Below, in pieces: positions 8,898 to 19,413 of a stretch of DNA of 64,000 nucleotides. The position numbers and the translations under genes are program-made. The first letter of the stretch is position 1, and every line of letters begins with the position of its first letter. The DNA is from Phreatobacter sp. (lineage in GTDB: Bacteria > Pseudomonadota > Alphaproteobacteria > Rhizobiales > Phreatobacteraceae). The DNA lies in NCBI RefSeq assembly GCF_022843985.1, contig NZ_JALHMP010000010.1, positions 62,001 to 126,000 on the forward strand. The letters run 5' to 3'. Under the pieces are notes generated by a model, which worked only from the letters and a program-made list of their open reading frames with translations, ran no database searches and was not told where the DNA came from.

Positions 8898-9887
8898 TCA
8901 GGGAGCGATGGTGGGCAGGGCGATGCGGAGGGGGCCGATCTGCAGGCGCCCGTCCGTCGCCCGCAGGTTGAAGATGCGTCCGGGCTTGCCTTCGACATCC
9001 GTCGGACGGCTCGCCAGCGTCATCGCCCCGGCGGCGAGAGGGCCGAGCGTGGCGCCGAGGCCGCTCGCCTGTAGCGCCGCCTCGACATTGGCCACCCTGA
9101 GCTCGATCTCGCCGTCCGGCTTGCCCTCCGGCGTCAGGCGCAGCGTGCCCTTGGCGACCGCGACCGCCGGTCCCTGCACGAGGCGAAGCAGGACGAGGTC
9201 GATGGCCCCGCCCGCCGCCTGCCATTGCCGCACCGGCAGAATCTGAGCCCGGCTGGGGTTTCGCAGCAGCTTGCGGGCGACGAACTGAATCTCCGCGTCG
9301 ACCGGCGCCATGGGGCGGACGGCAAAGGTCGCGCTCTTGAGGCTGGCGACGACATCGATGCTGACGGGGTCGGTGCGGTTCGGGCGCGTGTGCAGTTCGC
9401 CGCGCGCCGCCTTCACCAGCGTCACGCCGTCGCGCACCACCTCGAGCCCGTCGATCACCGCATTGGAACTGTCGTAGCCGCCGATCTGCAACTGGGCGGA
9501 GGCCTGGGCGAGCCGCCATGTCGCCGTGATGACCGAGGGATCCCCCTCCGTCACCACCGTCATCGGGCCGGTCCATTCGGAGATGACATGGCCCGGGCTC
9601 CAGATCTGCGAGACCACCTTCAGCGTCTCGAACCGGTAGGTCTGGTAGGGGCGCGCCTCGTCCCGCAGCTCTACCATGGGCTTGCTGCAGGTGATCTCCA
9701 TGCGGAACGGATAGCCGCCGCGCGAGCGCTCGCCGCACTGGATGACCCGGCCATTGGCGGCCTCCGCCGCGAGCCATCGCTGGACGGCGTCCTCGGCGCG
9801 GCCGGCGCCCCAGGCCCAGACGGCGCTCCAGCCGGCGATGGCGATACCGACGACGGCGAGGGGCAGGATGATGGTGCGTGGTCGCAT
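8898..9887 (-). CDS. DUF2125 domain-containing protein
   Basis: 329 residues with one N-terminal membrane anchor (LPLAVVGIAIAGWSAVWAW) and a long extracytoplasmic part. GGYPFRMEITC and the following strands are the DUF2125 hallmark, a family conserved in Hyphomicrobiales. Function unknown; the beta-rich architecture recalls AsmA/YdbH-like envelope proteins, which is only a resemblance. Its 3' end is 13 bases from the gntR start. Confidence 0.88.
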   Translation of the reverse strand: MRPRTIILPLAVVGIAIAGWSAVWAWGAGRAEDAVQRWLAAEAANGRVIQCGERSRGGYPFRMEITCSKPMVELRDEARPYQTYRFETLKVVSQIWSPGHVISEWTGPMTVVTEGDPSVITATWRLAQASAQLQIGGYDSSNAVIDGLEVVRDGVTLVKAARGELHTRPNRTDPVSIDVVASLKSATFAVRPMAPVDAEIQFVARKLLRNPSRAQILPVRQWQAAGGAIDLVLLRLVQGPAVAVAKGTLRLTPEGKPDGEIELRVANVEAALQASGLGATLGPLAAGAMTLASRPTDVEGKPGRIFNLRATDGRLQIGPLRIALPTIAP

Positions 9888-9974
9888 GGGCTCCGTCCGG
9901 CGGGGATGCTTGCACAGGAAGGGCTGGGTCTATAGCAGAACCTTCAGGACTCGTCCCTCACCCCGTCAAGTCGC

Positions 9975-10505
9975 ATGCAGCATGAATCCGGCGATCTCTG
10001 GGTCTTCGGCTACGGTTCGCTGATCTGGCGACCGGGCTTTGTCTTCGTCGAGCGCCATCCCGCCCGCCTCGTCGGCCTGCACCGGTCGCTCTGCGTCTAT
10101 TCCCATGTCCACCGCGGCACGCCCGAGCAACCTGGCCTGGTCCTCGGCCTTGATCGCGGCGGCACCTGCCGGGGCATGGCCTTCCGCGTCGCCGCAGCCC
10201 AGGCCGACGAGACCATCGCCTATCTGCGCGCGCGCGAACAGGCGACCTCGGTCTATCTCGAGGTCTATCGCAACGTCACGCTGGAGCGACCCGACCGGCC
10301 CCGTGTCCGCGCCCTGACCTATATCGTCGACCGCGGCCATGCCCAATATGCCGGCCGCCTGCCGCTCGACCGTCAGCTCCATATCGTCCGCCAAGGACAC
10401 GGCCGTTCCGGCGCCAATCCCGACTATGTTCTCAACACCGTGAAGGCGATCGAGGAGCTCGGTTTCCGCGACCGTGACCTGCACTGGCTGGCCGGGCGGC
10501 TCTAG
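9975..10505 (+). CDS. ChaC-like gamma-glutamylcyclotransferase
   Basis: 176 residues, the usual ChaC length. The glycine-rich gamma-glutamyl pocket VFGYGSLIWRPGF is at the N-terminus, GMAFRV follows, and LRAREQ contains the probable catalytic Glu. ChaC enzymes split cytosolic glutathione into 5-oxoproline and Cys-Gly. The gene is monocistronic, converging with the UbiH-like gene. Confidence 0.9.
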   Translation: MQHESGDLWVFGYGSLIWRPGFVFVERHPARLVGLHRSLCVYSHVHRGTPEQPGLVLGLDRGGTCRGMAFRVAAAQADETIAYLRAREQATSVYLEVYRNVTLERPDRPRVRALTYIVDRGHAQYAGRLPLDRQLHIVRQGHGRSGANPDYVLNTVKAIEELGFRDRDLHWLAGRL

Positions 10506-10526
10506 CCCTCCCGGCCTCTTCGGGCG

Positions 10527-11765
10527 TCAGGGCATTTCGCCGCGCAGCAGCTTGGGGACGTCGCCGGTGATGCCGGCGGCCTGGCGGATGAAGAAGCTCT
10601 TCAGGCCCGGCAGCCTATCGACAAGGCCGAGCCCGAGGTCGCGCACGAAACGGACCGGCTGCGAGCCGTTGGAGAAGAGCCGGTTCAGCCCGTCGGTCGT
10701 GACACCCATGACCGTCGTGTCGAAGCGCCGCCAGCGCTGGTAGCGGGCCAGCACGTCGGCTGCGCCGTGGTCCATGCCGAGTCTGGCCGCATCGGCGAGG
10801 CATTCGGCAAGCGCGGCGACGTCGCGGAAGCCCATATTGATGCCCTGGCCGGCGATGGGATGAATGACGTGGGCTGCGTCCCCCACCAGGGCCAGGCGCG
10901 GTGCCACGAAGTCGCGCGCCACCTTCAGGCCGAGCGGATAGGCCGCGGGCGTGTCGAGGAGGGAGATCTCGCCGAGGCGGTGGCCGAACCGCGTCTCGAG
11001 TTCATCGAGAAACAGTTCGCGCGGCAGCCGGCACAGCCGTTCCGCCCGGCCAGTCTCCTCGGTCCAGACGATCGACGAGCGCCGGCCCGTCAGCGGCAGG
11101 ATGGCGAAAGGCCCGGCCGGCAGAAAGTGTTCTTCTGCACGGCCCTCGTGGTCATGCTCATGGCCGACCGTGCAGACAATGCCTGACTGGCCATAGTCCC
11201 AGCCGACCGTGCGGATCCCCGCGAGGTCACGCAGGCGCGAGCGTCCGCCGTCGCAGGCAACCAGAAGCGGCGTCGCGATCACCTGGCCGTCAGCCAGCGT
11301 CACGCTTGCCTCCCCCGCGCCAGCCTCGAAGGCGGCCACCGAGGAGGCCAGGAAGGTCACGCCCAGCGCCCGGGCGCGATCCTTCAGGGCCCGCGTCACC
11401 ACGGCGTTCGACGCCATATGGGCGAAAGGCTCGCCGGGGGCCACCTCGCCGTCGAAGGTCAGGAAGACCGGTCGCACCACGTCGAGCGTCCGGCTGTCGG
11501 TTACCACCATGTCGAGGATCGGCTGGGCGTCCGGCGCGATGGCGTCCCAGACGCCCGTTGCCTCGAACATGCGGCGCGCCGCCGCCGCGAAGGCCGACGC
11601 CCTGCTGGACTCCGATGGCGGCGCTCCCAGCGCGGGATCGGCGACGGTGACGTGGAACGTGTGGCCGAGCGATGTTTTGAGCGCGACGGCGAGGGAAAGA
11701 CCGGCGAGGCCGCCCCCGGCGATGAGAATGGCGGTGCGGGCGGGCGATGTCGGATCCTGGCTCAT
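10527..11765 (-). CDS. UbiH/UbiF/Coq6 family FAD-dependent hydroxylase
   Basis: 412 residues of the class A flavin monooxygenase family used in ubiquinone ring hydroxylation: dinucleotide fold AGGGLAGLSLA at the N-terminus and the FAD site LVGDAAHVIHPIAGQGINMG, the UbiH family signature. Which ring carbon it hydroxylates cannot be told by eye. ubiG, the quinone O-methyltransferase gene, lies about 1 kb away on the same strand, consistent with ubiquinone synthesis. Confidence 0.9.
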   Translation of the reverse strand: MSQDPTSPARTAILIAGGGLAGLSLAVALKTSLGHTFHVTVADPALGAPPSESSRASAFAAAARRMFEATGVWDAIAPDAQPILDMVVTDSRTLDVVRPVFLTFDGEVAPGEPFAHMASNAVVTRALKDRARALGVTFLASSVAAFEAGAGEASVTLADGQVIATPLLVACDGGRSRLRDLAGIRTVGWDYGQSGIVCTVGHEHDHEGRAEEHFLPAGPFAILPLTGRRSSIVWTEETGRAERLCRLPRELFLDELETRFGHRLGEISLLDTPAAYPLGLKVARDFVAPRLALVGDAAHVIHPIAGQGINMGFRDVAALAECLADAARLGMDHGAADVLARYQRWRRFDTTVMGVTTDGLNRLFSNGSQPVRFVRDLGLGLVDRLPGLKSFFIRQAAGITGDVPKLLRGEMP

Positions 11766-11982
11766 GACCGGGATTTAGCGGAAGTCGGGGCCCGAAGAAA
11801 TCGGAACCGCATGCCGGGACGTTCACATTCGCGGATCAGGCCTGGATCGGTCCGGGCGCTCGACCGGAGAGTTTCGCCGGGGGGGCGCGCGCGACATTGA
11901 TCAACGCGCAAGGCCCCTGCGCGCGCGGAGGCGATGAAACCGACCTCGCGCCGCCCCTTACCGCAAGAGCGGTCCCCGCGGA

Positions 11983-12198
11983 TCAGCCGCGCACGGCGAG
12001 ATTGACCGCCTTGGGTCCCTTGCCGCGCTTGTCGGGTTCGAGTTCGAACTCCAGTTTCTGCCCCTCGGCGAGACTTGCGAGGCCCGAACGCTGGACAGCT
12101 GAAATATGGACGAAGATGTCCTTGCCCCCATCGTCCGGCTTGATGAAGCCGTAGCCTTTCTCAGTGTTGAAGAACTTGACGGTCCCCGTCATCGACAT
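11983..12198 (-). CDS. Cold-shock domain protein (CspA family)
   Basis: 71 residues, a single cold-shock domain with RNP1 (KGYGFIKP) and RNP2 (DIFVHISA). It binds single-stranded RNA/DNA and melts RNA secondary structure. The ATG at 12198 gives the usual family N-terminus [11 protein letters not shown]; an upstream in-frame ATG at 12222 would add eight non-family residues. Regulation is not readable from the leader. Confidence 0.95.
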   Translation of the reverse strand: MSMTGTVKFFNTEKGYGFIKPDDGGKDIFVHISAVQRSGLASLAEGQKLEFELEPDKRGKGPKAVNLAVRG

Positions 12199-12393
12199 GC
12201 CGGTCAGCCTTTCCGAATGCACTGCCGGTTCCGCACGATTGCGAACCTGCTAGAGCTCCGGATCAGCACATGTCCGCGATGCTCCGGAACCATGGTGGGA
12301 CCGGATCGCCGCCAGATCCTCGCCGCCCGGATCTGAGAGCCAGAAAGAAGCGTAACTCGGATTTTTGGGACTGCACAGCCCCTTTTGGGTGAA

Positions 12394-12738
12394 TCAGCAG
12401 GCGTTTCGCTGCGTCATCTGCGCCGATCTATATGGCGTCAAAGAAGACGTCGCGCATGGGACAGGTGATATACGCCACGTTGTAACATTTTCGTCGGTTG
12501 TGCAGACAGCAAGCCTCTCCCCACTGGGGGTCTTGAGGCAGATTGTCTCCCCGACGATCCAACTTTTGCCGGCTGCACGGCAGGTACAGGGCGGCATGGT
12601 CACCGGAGGGCCGGGCGTGAAGGGCTGGCGCTGGACGATTTCGGCTGCCGGATCTGTCGCGCGTGGCTGGGCCGCGCTCTCGCGGCCTGTGGCAAGAACG
12701 GCGCTGACGACGGCGACAACGAGGACCGCATGGCGCAT
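12394..12738 (-). CDS. Small secreted Cys-rich protein
   Basis: 114 residues. A clear signal peptide (MRHAVLVVAVVSAVLATG, cleavage near ESAAQ) precedes a mature part with six cysteines (CTC, ETIC, AVC, VPC and the final Cys), consistent with disulfides in the periplasm. I do not recognise the family. It lies alone between the cold-shock gene and ubiG; a weak hairpin at 12367-12386 beyond its stop has its T-run on the other strand. Confidence 0.6.
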   Translation of the reverse strand: MRHAVLVVAVVSAVLATGRESAAQPRATDPAAEIVQRQPFTPGPPVTMPPCTCRAAGKSWIVGETICLKTPSGERLAVCTTDENVTTWRISPVPCATSSLTPYRSAQMTQRNAC

Positions 12739-12794
12739 GGCGAGAGCCTAGCAGGCCCGGCGCGCGCGTCCAACGCGGGAAGATTGCGGAAATG

Positions 12795-13547
12795 TCAGCC
12801 GCGCCCGGCGGTCAGCATGTAATTGACCGAGAGATCGGAGGTTTCGACCCAGCGGTCACGCAGAAGGTCGTAGCGCACGCCCTTGCGGTCGATGACGGAG
12901 AGGTCGTTGGCGGTCATCTCCCCCGCGAGATCGGCAGGTGTGACAAACTTGTCCCATTCGTGGGTGCCGCGCGGCAGCCAGCGCAGCACATATTCGGCGC
13001 CGACGATGGCCAGCGCGTAGCTTTTCATGGTGCGGTTGATTGTCGCCATCACCAGCAGTCCGCCGGGCTTCACCAACGCCGAGCAGGCTCTGACGAAAAG
13101 GGCGACGTCGGCCACATGTTCGACAACCTCCATCGCCAGGACGATGTCAAAGGACGCGCCCGCCGCGGCGCGTTCCTCTGCCGTCGTGCAACGATAGTCG
13201 ATGTCCAGGCCGGAAAGCTTGGCGTGCAGGCGCGCCGTTTCGACATTGGTCCGGGCCGGGTCGATCCCTGTGACGCTGGCGCCCATGCGGGCGAGAGGCT
13301 CGCAGAGCAGCCCCCCGCCACAGCCGATATCGAGCACCGACAGGCCGGTAAGGGCGTCCAGGGCCGTCCGGTCGCGGCCGAACCGCTGGCAGGCCATCTC
13401 GCGGATGTGGGCGAGCCGGACCGGGTTGAACTTGTGCAGCACCCCCATCTTGCCCGTCGGGTTCCACCATTCTGCGGCAAGGCGGGAAAACTTCTCGACC
13501 TCGCCGGGGTCGAGCGTGGTGGGCGTCGGCGTCTCGGTCGGGTGCAT
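12795..13547 (-). CDS. ubiG: UbiG: 3-demethylubiquinol/2-polyprenyl-6-hydroxyphenol O-methyltransferase
   Basis: 250 residues, normal for UbiG. Class I methyltransferase motif I is [37 protein letters not shown] at the N-terminus and [10 protein letters not shown] in the C-terminal part are UbiG hallmarks. It does both O-methylation steps of ubiquinone synthesis with S-adenosylmethionine at the membrane. It diverges from lysC, as in many Hyphomicrobiales. Confidence 0.96.
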   Translation of the reverse strand: MHPTETPTPTTLDPGEVEKFSRLAAEWWNPTGKMGVLHKFNPVRLAHIREMACQRFGRDRTALDALTGLSVLDIGCGGGLLCEPLARMGASVTGIDPARTNVETARLHAKLSGLDIDYRCTTAEERAAAGASFDIVLAMEVVEHVADVALFVRACSALVKPGGLLVMATINRTMKSYALAIVGAEYVLRWLPRGTHEWDKFVTPADLAGEMTANDLSVIDRKGVRYDLLRDRWVETSDLSVNYMLTAGRG

Positions 13548-13673
13548 GGGCTTCCGGTCCTCGGCAGTCGTCGGACGGACGGTCTCCCGCGTTGCCTTAC
13601 ATCCGATCGATGGTTATGACTACGCGCCTTTTTGACCCAAGGGGCGCCGCTGGCGCCGGATCGTTTTCAAGCC

Positions 13674-14912
13674 ATGCCTCGCCTCGTGATGAAGTTCGGC
13701 GGCACGTCCGTCGCCAATGTCGACCGCATCAAGAACGTCGCGCGGCACGTCAAACGCGAGATCGAGGCCGGTTATCAGGTGGCCGTGGTCGTCTCCGCCA
13801 TGTCCGGCAAGACCAACGAACTGGTCGCCTGGTGCAAGGAGGCCGCACCGCTTCATGACCTCGCCGAATATGACACCGTGGTCGCCGCCGGCGAGCAGGT
13901 GACCTCCGGTCTGCTTGCCATCGTCCTCAACGCCATGGGCATCAAGGCGCGCTCCTGGCAGGGCTGGCAGGTGCCGATCATCACCGATGAGGCCCATGCT
14001 GTGGCGCGCATCGCCGACATTCCCGCCACCCATCTCGATGCCGCCTTCGCCCAAGGGGAAGTAGCGGTCATTTCCGGCTTCCAGGGCGTCTCGCGCGAGA
14101 CGAACCGCATCGCGACGCTGGGGCGCGGCGGCTCCGACACTTCCGCCGTCGCCGTCGCCGCGGCCATCCGCGCCGAACGCTGCGACATCTACACCGACGT
14201 CGACGGGGTCTATACGACCGACCCGCGCATCGTCCCGAAGGCCCGCCGCCTCGACAAGGTGGGCTTCGAGGAAATGCTGGAAATGGCCTCGCTGGGCTCG
14301 AAGGTCCTGCAGGTCCGCTCCGTCGAGCTTTCAATGATCCATGGCGTGCGCACCTATGTCCGCTCGTCCTTTGACGATCCCGAGAACCCGCAACTGGGCA
14401 CTCTCATCTGCGACGAGGAGGAAATCGTGGAAAAGCAGGTCGTGACCGGCATCGCCTTCTCGAAGGACGAGGCCCAGGTCAGTGTGCGCGCCGTCGCCGA
14501 CAAGCCGGGCGTGGCCGCCGCGATCTTCGGCCCGCTCGCCGAGGCCAATATCAATGTCGACATGATCGTCCAGAACGTCTCGTCCGACGGCGCGACGACG
14601 GACATCACCTTTACGTGTCCGGGTGCCGATCTCGAGCGGGCGCGCCACGTCCTGATGGAGGCGCGCCAGGCCATCGGCTTCAAGGCGCTGGAAACCGCCT
14701 CTGACGTGGTCAAGGTCTCCTGCATCGGTGTCGGCATGCGCTCCCATGCCGGTGTTGCGGCAAAAGCCTTCCAGGCGCTGGCCGACAAGGGCATCAACAT
14801 CCGCGCCATCACCACCTCGGAGATCAAATTTTCCGTGCTGATCGACGCCGCCTATACCGAACTGGCCGCACGCACCCTCCACACGCTCTACGGTCTCGAC
14901 AAGGCCGGGTGA
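13674..14912 (+). CDS. lysC: Aspartate kinase
   Basis: 412 residues. The kinase domain opens with KFGGTSV (7-13) and contains GRGGSDTSAVA; two C-terminal ACT domains follow (from about 265), the second with FSVLIDAA, typical for feedback control by lysine/threonine. It phosphorylates aspartate at the head of lysine, threonine, methionine and diaminopimelate synthesis; dapF of the same pathway is at 33 kb. Start 13674 gives the family N-terminus MPRLVMKFGG; an in-frame TTG at 13632 is rejected. A GC-rich hairpin (14920-14940) without a T-run follows the stop. Confidence 0.95.
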   Translation: MPRLVMKFGGTSVANVDRIKNVARHVKREIEAGYQVAVVVSAMSGKTNELVAWCKEAAPLHDLAEYDTVVAAGEQVTSGLLAIVLNAMGIKARSWQGWQVPIITDEAHAVARIADIPATHLDAAFAQGEVAVISGFQGVSRETNRIATLGRGGSDTSAVAVAAAIRAERCDIYTDVDGVYTTDPRIVPKARRLDKVGFEEMLEMASLGSKVLQVRSVELSMIHGVRTYVRSSFDDPENPQLGTLICDEEEIVEKQVVTGIAFSKDEAQVSVRAVADKPGVAAAIFGPLAEANINVDMIVQNVSSDGATTDITFTCPGADLERARHVLMEARQAIGFKALETASDVVKVSCIGVGMRSHAGVAAKAFQALADKGINIRAITTSEIKFSVLIDAAYTELAARTLHTLYGLDKAG

Positions 14913-15100
14913 TCATCATCGCCGGGGTCGCCCCCCGGCGGCCCGTCCGCCAGCGGCCCCTGGGCGGCCTTGCGGCCGGCAGGGTGCCTGCGACCGGCTT
15001 TGCAAACCGTCACCACCACCTTAATGGTGGATTCTGCGGCAGAGGCTCGCCGCGTCTTATGCTCAGGAACGGGCTCACCGCCCAGATCGTGACGATGCCG

Positions 15101-17365
15101 ATGCGCTCCGCATTCGGCGGTCCGCGCCTCCTGCTCCGCCGCCTCCGCGAGGTGATGGCGGAGCAGATTTCGGCGCAGGAACGCCTCGACAAGATCGTGG
15201 TTCTGATCGCGGCCAACATGGTGGCCGAGGTCTGCTCGGTCTATGTCCTGCGCGTCGACGCGACGCTCGAACTCTATGCGACCCAGGGCCTCAACCGGGA
15301 AGCCGTCCACCTCACCGTGATGCGCGCCGGCGAGGGCCTGGTCGGCCTGGTGGCGCAGACCGCCGAATCCCTCAATCTGTCTGACGCCCAGGAGCATCCC
15401 TCCTTCGCCTTCAAGCCGGAAACGGGCGAGGAGATCTTCCACTCCTTCCTCGGCGTGCCGATCCTGCGCGGCGGCAACACGCTCGGCGTCCTCGTCGTGC
15501 AGAACCGCGCCCACCGCAAATATGAGGAAGACGAGGTCGAGGCGCTGCAGACGACCTCGATGGTGCTGGCGGAGATGATCGCCTCGGGCGAGCTCTCCGC
15601 ACTCGCCCCGCCCGGCCAGGAACCCGCCGCCCGTCGCCCGCTGCATCTGCCGGGCGAGGGCCTGGCGGAGGGCGTCGGCCTCGGCCATGTCGTCCTGCAC
15701 GAGCCGCGCATCCAGGTCACCAAGCTCATCGCCGATGATCCGGCCCGCGAACTCCTGCGCATCGAGGCGGCGATCGAGTCGCTGCGCGCGGAGATCGACC
15801 ACATGCTGGACGCCGAGGATGTCGCCCGCGGCGGCGAGCACAAGGACATCCTCGAAGCCTATCGCATGTTCGCCCATGACCGCGGCTTCGTGCGCCGTCT
15901 GAAGGAGGCGATCGGCACCGGCATCACGGCCGAGGCGGCCGTCGAGCGCGTCCAGTCGGACAACCGTGCCCGCATGATGCGCCAGACCGATCCCTATCTG
16001 CGCGAACGGATGCATGATCTCGACGATCTCGCCAACCGGCTGATGCGCCAGCTCACCGGTGCCAAGGGCGAGGTGCGGATGGAGCTGCCCGACAACGCCA
16101 TCGTCGTGGCCCGTCACATGGGGCCGGCGGCGCTGCTCGACTACGACCGCACCAAGCTGCGCGGCCTTGTCCTGGAGGAGGGTGGCGCGACCAGCCACGT
16201 CGCCATCGTCGCCCGTGCCCTCGGCATCCCCACCGTTGGCCAGGCCGAGAACGTCACCAGCCTTGCCGATCCCGGCGATGCCATCATCATCGACGGGGCC
16301 ACCGGCGAGGTGCATCTCAGGCCGACCGGTGACGTCGAGAGCGCCTATGCCGAGAAGGTGCGGTTCCGCGCCCGCCGTCAGGCGCAATATGCCGCCATCC
16401 GTCACCTGCCGGCGGTGACGCGCGACGGCGTCGAGATCAAGCTGAACCTCAATGCCGGCCTGATGGTCGACCTGCCCTTCCTGGAGGAGACCGGTGCCTC
16501 GGGCATCGGCCTGTTCCGCACCGAACTTCAGTTCATGGTGGCCAACGCCCTGCCGCGCATCGCCGAGCAGCTCGACCTCTACCGCAAGGTGCTCGACGCC
16601 GCCGGCAGCCGTCCCGTGACCTTCCGCACCCTAGACATCGGCGGCGACAAGGTGCTGCCCTACATGGACGTCATCCAGGAAGAGAACCCGGCCCTGGGCT
16701 GGCGCGCCATCCGCCTCGGCCTCGATCGCCCCGGCCTGCTGCGCAGCCAGATCCGCGCCATGCTGCGCGCCGGCGCCGGTCGCGAGGTGCGCATCATGTT
16801 CCCGATGGTCGCGGCCATCGAGGAGTTCGATGCCGCCAAGGCCATCGTCGAGCGCGAGCTGACCCATCTGCGCCGCCATGACCACCGCATGCCCGAACGG
16901 GTCCAGGTCGGCGTCATGGTCGAGGTACCGGCCCTGTTGTTCCAGCTGGACGAGCTCCTGCCGCGGGTCGACTTCCTGTCGGTTGGTTCCAACGACCTCG
17001 TCCAGTTCATGTTCGCGGTGGATCGCGGCAATAACCGCGTCGCCAACCGTTTCGACGTGCTGACACCGCCCATCCTGCGCGCCCTCCGCAGCCTCGCCCG
17101 CAAGGGTCGCGAGCATGGGAAGTCCGTCACACTCTGCGGTGAGCTCGCCTCCCGGCCGCTGGAGGCCATGGCGCTGGCCGGCCTCGGCTACCGGTCGCTG
17201 TCGCTTTCGCCGGCCGCCATGGGCCCGGTGAAGTCCATGCTGCTCGACCTCGACCTCTCGCGCTTTGCCGCGCTGCTCGACGATCTGATCGACCAGCCGC
17301 GCCAGGGCCAGTCGATCCGCCAGCGCCTGCGCGACTTCGCCGAAGCCGAGGGCGTGAGCCTCTGA
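15101..17365 (+). CDS. ptsP: PtsP: phosphoenolpyruvate-protein phosphotransferase of the nitrogen PTS (EI-Ntr)
   Basis: About 754 residues: N-terminal GAF domain (roughly 15-165), the EI N-domain, the swivelling phospho-His domain ([12 protein letters not shown], His near 366) and the C-terminal PEP-binding barrel with [14 protein letters not shown] and the catalytic Cys in LCGELA. It starts the PTS-Ntr phosphorelay (PtsP to NPr to EIIA-Ntr), which senses the nitrogen/carbon balance. Candidate ATGs at 15059, 15095 and 15101 all lack a strong ribosome site; 15101 gives the usual [15 protein letters not shown] start. The next gene overlaps its stop (TGATG). Confidence 0.93.
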   Translation: MRSAFGGPRLLLRRLREVMAEQISAQERLDKIVVLIAANMVAEVCSVYVLRVDATLELYATQGLNREAVHLTVMRAGEGLVGLVAQTAESLNLSDAQEHPSFAFKPETGEEIFHSFLGVPILRGGNTLGVLVVQNRAHRKYEEDEVEALQTTSMVLAEMIASGELSALAPPGQEPAARRPLHLPGEGLAEGVGLGHVVLHEPRIQVTKLIADDPARELLRIEAAIESLRAEIDHMLDAEDVARGGEHKDILEAYRMFAHDRGFVRRLKEAIGTGITAEAAVERVQSDNRARMMRQTDPYLRERMHDLDDLANRLMRQLTGAKGEVRMELPDNAIVVARHMGPAALLDYDRTKLRGLVLEEGGATSHVAIVARALGIPTVGQAENVTSLADPGDAIIIDGATGEVHLRPTGDVESAYAEKVRFRARRQAQYAAIRHLPAVTRDGVEIKLNLNAGLMVDLPFLEETGASGIGLFRTELQFMVANALPRIAEQLDLYRKVLDAAGSRPVTFRTLDIGGDKVLPYMDVIQEENPALGWRAIRLGLDRPGLLRSQIRAMLRAGAGREVRIMFPMVAAIEEFDAAKAIVERELTHLRRHDHRMPERVQVGVMVEVPALLFQLDELLPRVDFLSVGSNDLVQFMFAVDRGNNRVANRFDVLTPPILRALRSLARKGREHGKSVTLCGELASRPLEAMALAGLGYRSLSLSPAAMGPVKSMLLDLDLSRFAALLDDLIDQPRQGQSIRQRLRDFAEAEGVSL

Positions 17366-18441
17366 TGCTGCCGCTCGCCAAGCTTCAGGCCCTGGTCGTG
17401 CGGCGCGACCTCGTCGAGGCCGAGCTTTCCGCCGGCGTCGAGGGCGATCGCTATGTGACCCTGTCGCGCGAGTTCTCCGAACTGACGCCGGTGGTCGAGG
17501 CGATCAATGCCTGGCGCGCCGCCCGGGCCGAACTCGCCGACATCGAACAGCTCCTCGCCGATCCCGCCACTGACCGCGACATGGCCGACCTCGCCCACGA
17601 GGAGAAGCCGGCGCTGGAGGCGCGCGTCGCGACGCTGGAGCACCAGCTCCGCCTCGCCCTCCTGCCCAAGGATGCGGCCGACGCGAAGAACGCCATCCTC
17701 GAGATCCGCGCCGGAACGGGCGGCGATGAGGCCTCGCTCTTCGCCGGTGATCTGTTCCGCATGTATGAGCGCTATTCCGCCCTGCAGGGCTGGGCCATGG
17801 AACTCATCTCGGCCAGCGAGGGGACGGTCGGCGGCTTCAAGGAGATCGTCGCCGAGATCCGCGGCGCCGGGGCCTATGCGAAACTGAAGTTCGAGAGCGG
17901 AGTCCACCGGGTCCAGCGCGTGCCGGCGACCGAATCCGGCGGCCGGATCCATACCTCCGCAGCGACCGTCGCCGTTCTCCCCGAGGCCGAGGAGGTCGAT
18001 GTCGCGATCAACGACGACGATCTCCGGATCGACGTGATGCGGGCCCAGGGCGCCGGCGGCCAGCACGTCAACAAGACCGAGTCGGCGGTGCGCATCACCC
18101 ATATTCCCACCAACACCGTCGTGCTGGTCCAGGACGAGCGCTCGCAGCACAAGAACCGCGCCCGCGCCATGGCCATCCTGCGCTCGCGTATCTTCGACGA
18201 GGAGCGCCGCCGCCTCGCCGCCACGCGGGCCGAGGACCGCCGCCTCCAGGTCGGCTCGGGCGACCGGTCCGAGCGTATCCGCACCTATAATTTCCCGCAG
18301 GGGCGGGTGACTGACCATCGGATTGAACTGACCCTCTACAAGCTGCCGGAGATCATGGCCGGTACCGCCCTCGGCGAGATCATCGACGCCCTCATCGCCG
18401 ATCACCAGGCCGGGCTTCTGGCGCTGGACAGCGCGGCGTGA
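17365..18441 (+). CDS. prfA: Peptide chain release factor 1 (RF1)
   Basis: 358 residues, full length. The stop-codon recognition tripeptide PAT stands in [10 protein letters not shown], and the GGQ motif that triggers peptidyl-tRNA hydrolysis is in [14 protein letters not shown]. It reads UAA and UAG. ATG 17365 shares one base with the ptsP stop and its own stop overlaps the prmC start, so ptsP-prfA-prmC is probably one translationally coupled transcript. Confidence 0.97.
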   Translation: MLPLAKLQALVVRRDLVEAELSAGVEGDRYVTLSREFSELTPVVEAINAWRAARAELADIEQLLADPATDRDMADLAHEEKPALEARVATLEHQLRLALLPKDAADAKNAILEIRAGTGGDEASLFAGDLFRMYERYSALQGWAMELISASEGTVGGFKEIVAEIRGAGAYAKLKFESGVHRVQRVPATESGGRIHTSAATVAVLPEAEEVDVAINDDDLRIDVMRAQGAGGQHVNKTESAVRITHIPTNTVVLVQDERSQHKNRARAMAILRSRIFDEERRRLAATRAEDRRLQVGSGDRSERIRTYNFPQGRVTDHRIELTLYKLPEIMAGTALGEIIDALIADHQAGLLALDSAA

Positions 18442-19295
18442 TCCCGTCCGGCACCAACCTTGCCATGGCGCGGCGCCTCGCCGCCGAACGGCTGGCGGCC
18501 GCCGGTATCGAGGCGGCCGCCAGCGAGGCGCGCATCCTGCTGCGGCTGGCCACGGGCCTCGACCCGGCCCTGCCGGGTGCCGCCGCCGGCACGTGCCTCG
18601 ACCCGGCGCAGCGTGACCGCATCGAGGCGCTCATCGCCCGCCGCCTCACCCGCGAGCCGGTGGCCCGGATCATTGGGACGGGCGCCTTTCACGGCCTCGA
18701 CCTGGCGCTCAACGCGGCCTGCCTGATCCCCCGCGACGATACCGAGGCGCTGGTGGCCGCGGCGCTGGACCTGCTGCCGGCCGATGCTCAGGCCCGGATC
18801 CTCGACCTCGGCGTCGGGCCCGGCACCGTCCTGCTCGCAATCCTCAGTGAGCGCCCCGAGGCCTCCGGTCTCGGCATCGACCTTTCGGCGCAGGCGCTCG
18901 CGGCAGCGCGCGACAATGCCCGTGCCCTCGCGCTCGCGGACCGCGCGGCTTTCGCCGAGGGCCGCTGGACCGAAGGCCTCGACGGTCCCTTCGATCTGAT
19001 CGTTTCCAACCCGCCCTACATCCCGTCGGCTGACTGTGATGGCCTCGAACCGGAGGTCGCACTGCACGACCCGCGCCTCGCCCTCGATGGCGGCGCGGAC
19101 GGGCTCGATGCCTATCGTGCCATCTTTGCCGATGCCGGCCGGGTGCTGGTCCCGGGAGGCCATGTCGCGGTCGAGATCGGCATCGGCCAGGCCCCTGACG
19201 TCGCCGGTATCGCCCGCGCTTGCCGGTTCCGGCTGACACGCCTCATCTCAGACCTCTCCGGCATTCCGCGGGCGCTGGTCTTCGCCGCCGGCTGA
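18438..19295 (+). CDS. prmC: Release factor glutamine methyltransferase
   Basis: 285 residues: N-terminal helical domain with [12 protein letters not shown], then the methyltransferase domain with [13 protein letters not shown] and the substrate-Gln motif SNPPYIPS near 190. It methylates the Gln of the GGQ motif in release factors, including the product of prfA directly upstream. It starts at a GTG overlapping the prfA stop (GTGA), which explains why the pair is co-translated. Confidence 0.95.
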   Translation: MIPSGTNLAMARRLAAERLAAAGIEAAASEARILLRLATGLDPALPGAAAGTCLDPAQRDRIEALIARRLTREPVARIIGTGAFHGLDLALNAACLIPRDDTEALVAAALDLLPADAQARILDLGVGPGTVLLAILSERPEASGLGIDLSAQALAAARDNARALALADRAAFAEGRWTEGLDGPFDLIVSNPPYIPSADCDGLEPEVALHDPRLALDGGADGLDAYRAIFADAGRVLVPGGHVAVEIGIGQAPDVAGIARACRFRLTRLISDLSGIPRALVFAAG

Positions 19296-19351
19296 GGCGG
19301 GGCACCGCCCCGCCCGGTCGCCGCAAGGTCGTCGTTGCCGACCCCGACAAA

Positions 19352-19381
19352 GCAAAACCCCCGGCCTTGTGGCCGGGGGTT
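19352..19381 (-). terminator. Intrinsic terminator of the YccA-family gene
   Basis: A perfect 11-bp stem (AACCCCCGGCC, loop TTGT, GGCCGGGGGTT) at 19356-19381. Read on the minus strand the stem is followed by TTTTGC, so it ends the Bax-inhibitor transcript; on the plus strand it has no T-run but may still slow readthrough from prmC. Confidence 0.85.
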
Positions 19382-19413
19382 GTCGGATCGGAGTGCCGGA
19401 TCGGTCGTCGGAC

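Noticed and set aside
11803-11823. GGAAC followed by CGTT upstream of the UbiH-like gene
   Set aside because: The spacer is only 12 bases and it faces away from that gene.
12367-12386. Small hairpin with TTTT after the Cys-rich secreted protein gene
   Set aside because: The T-run is on the plus strand while the gene is on the minus strand, the stem has a mismatch, and no plus-strand gene ends there.
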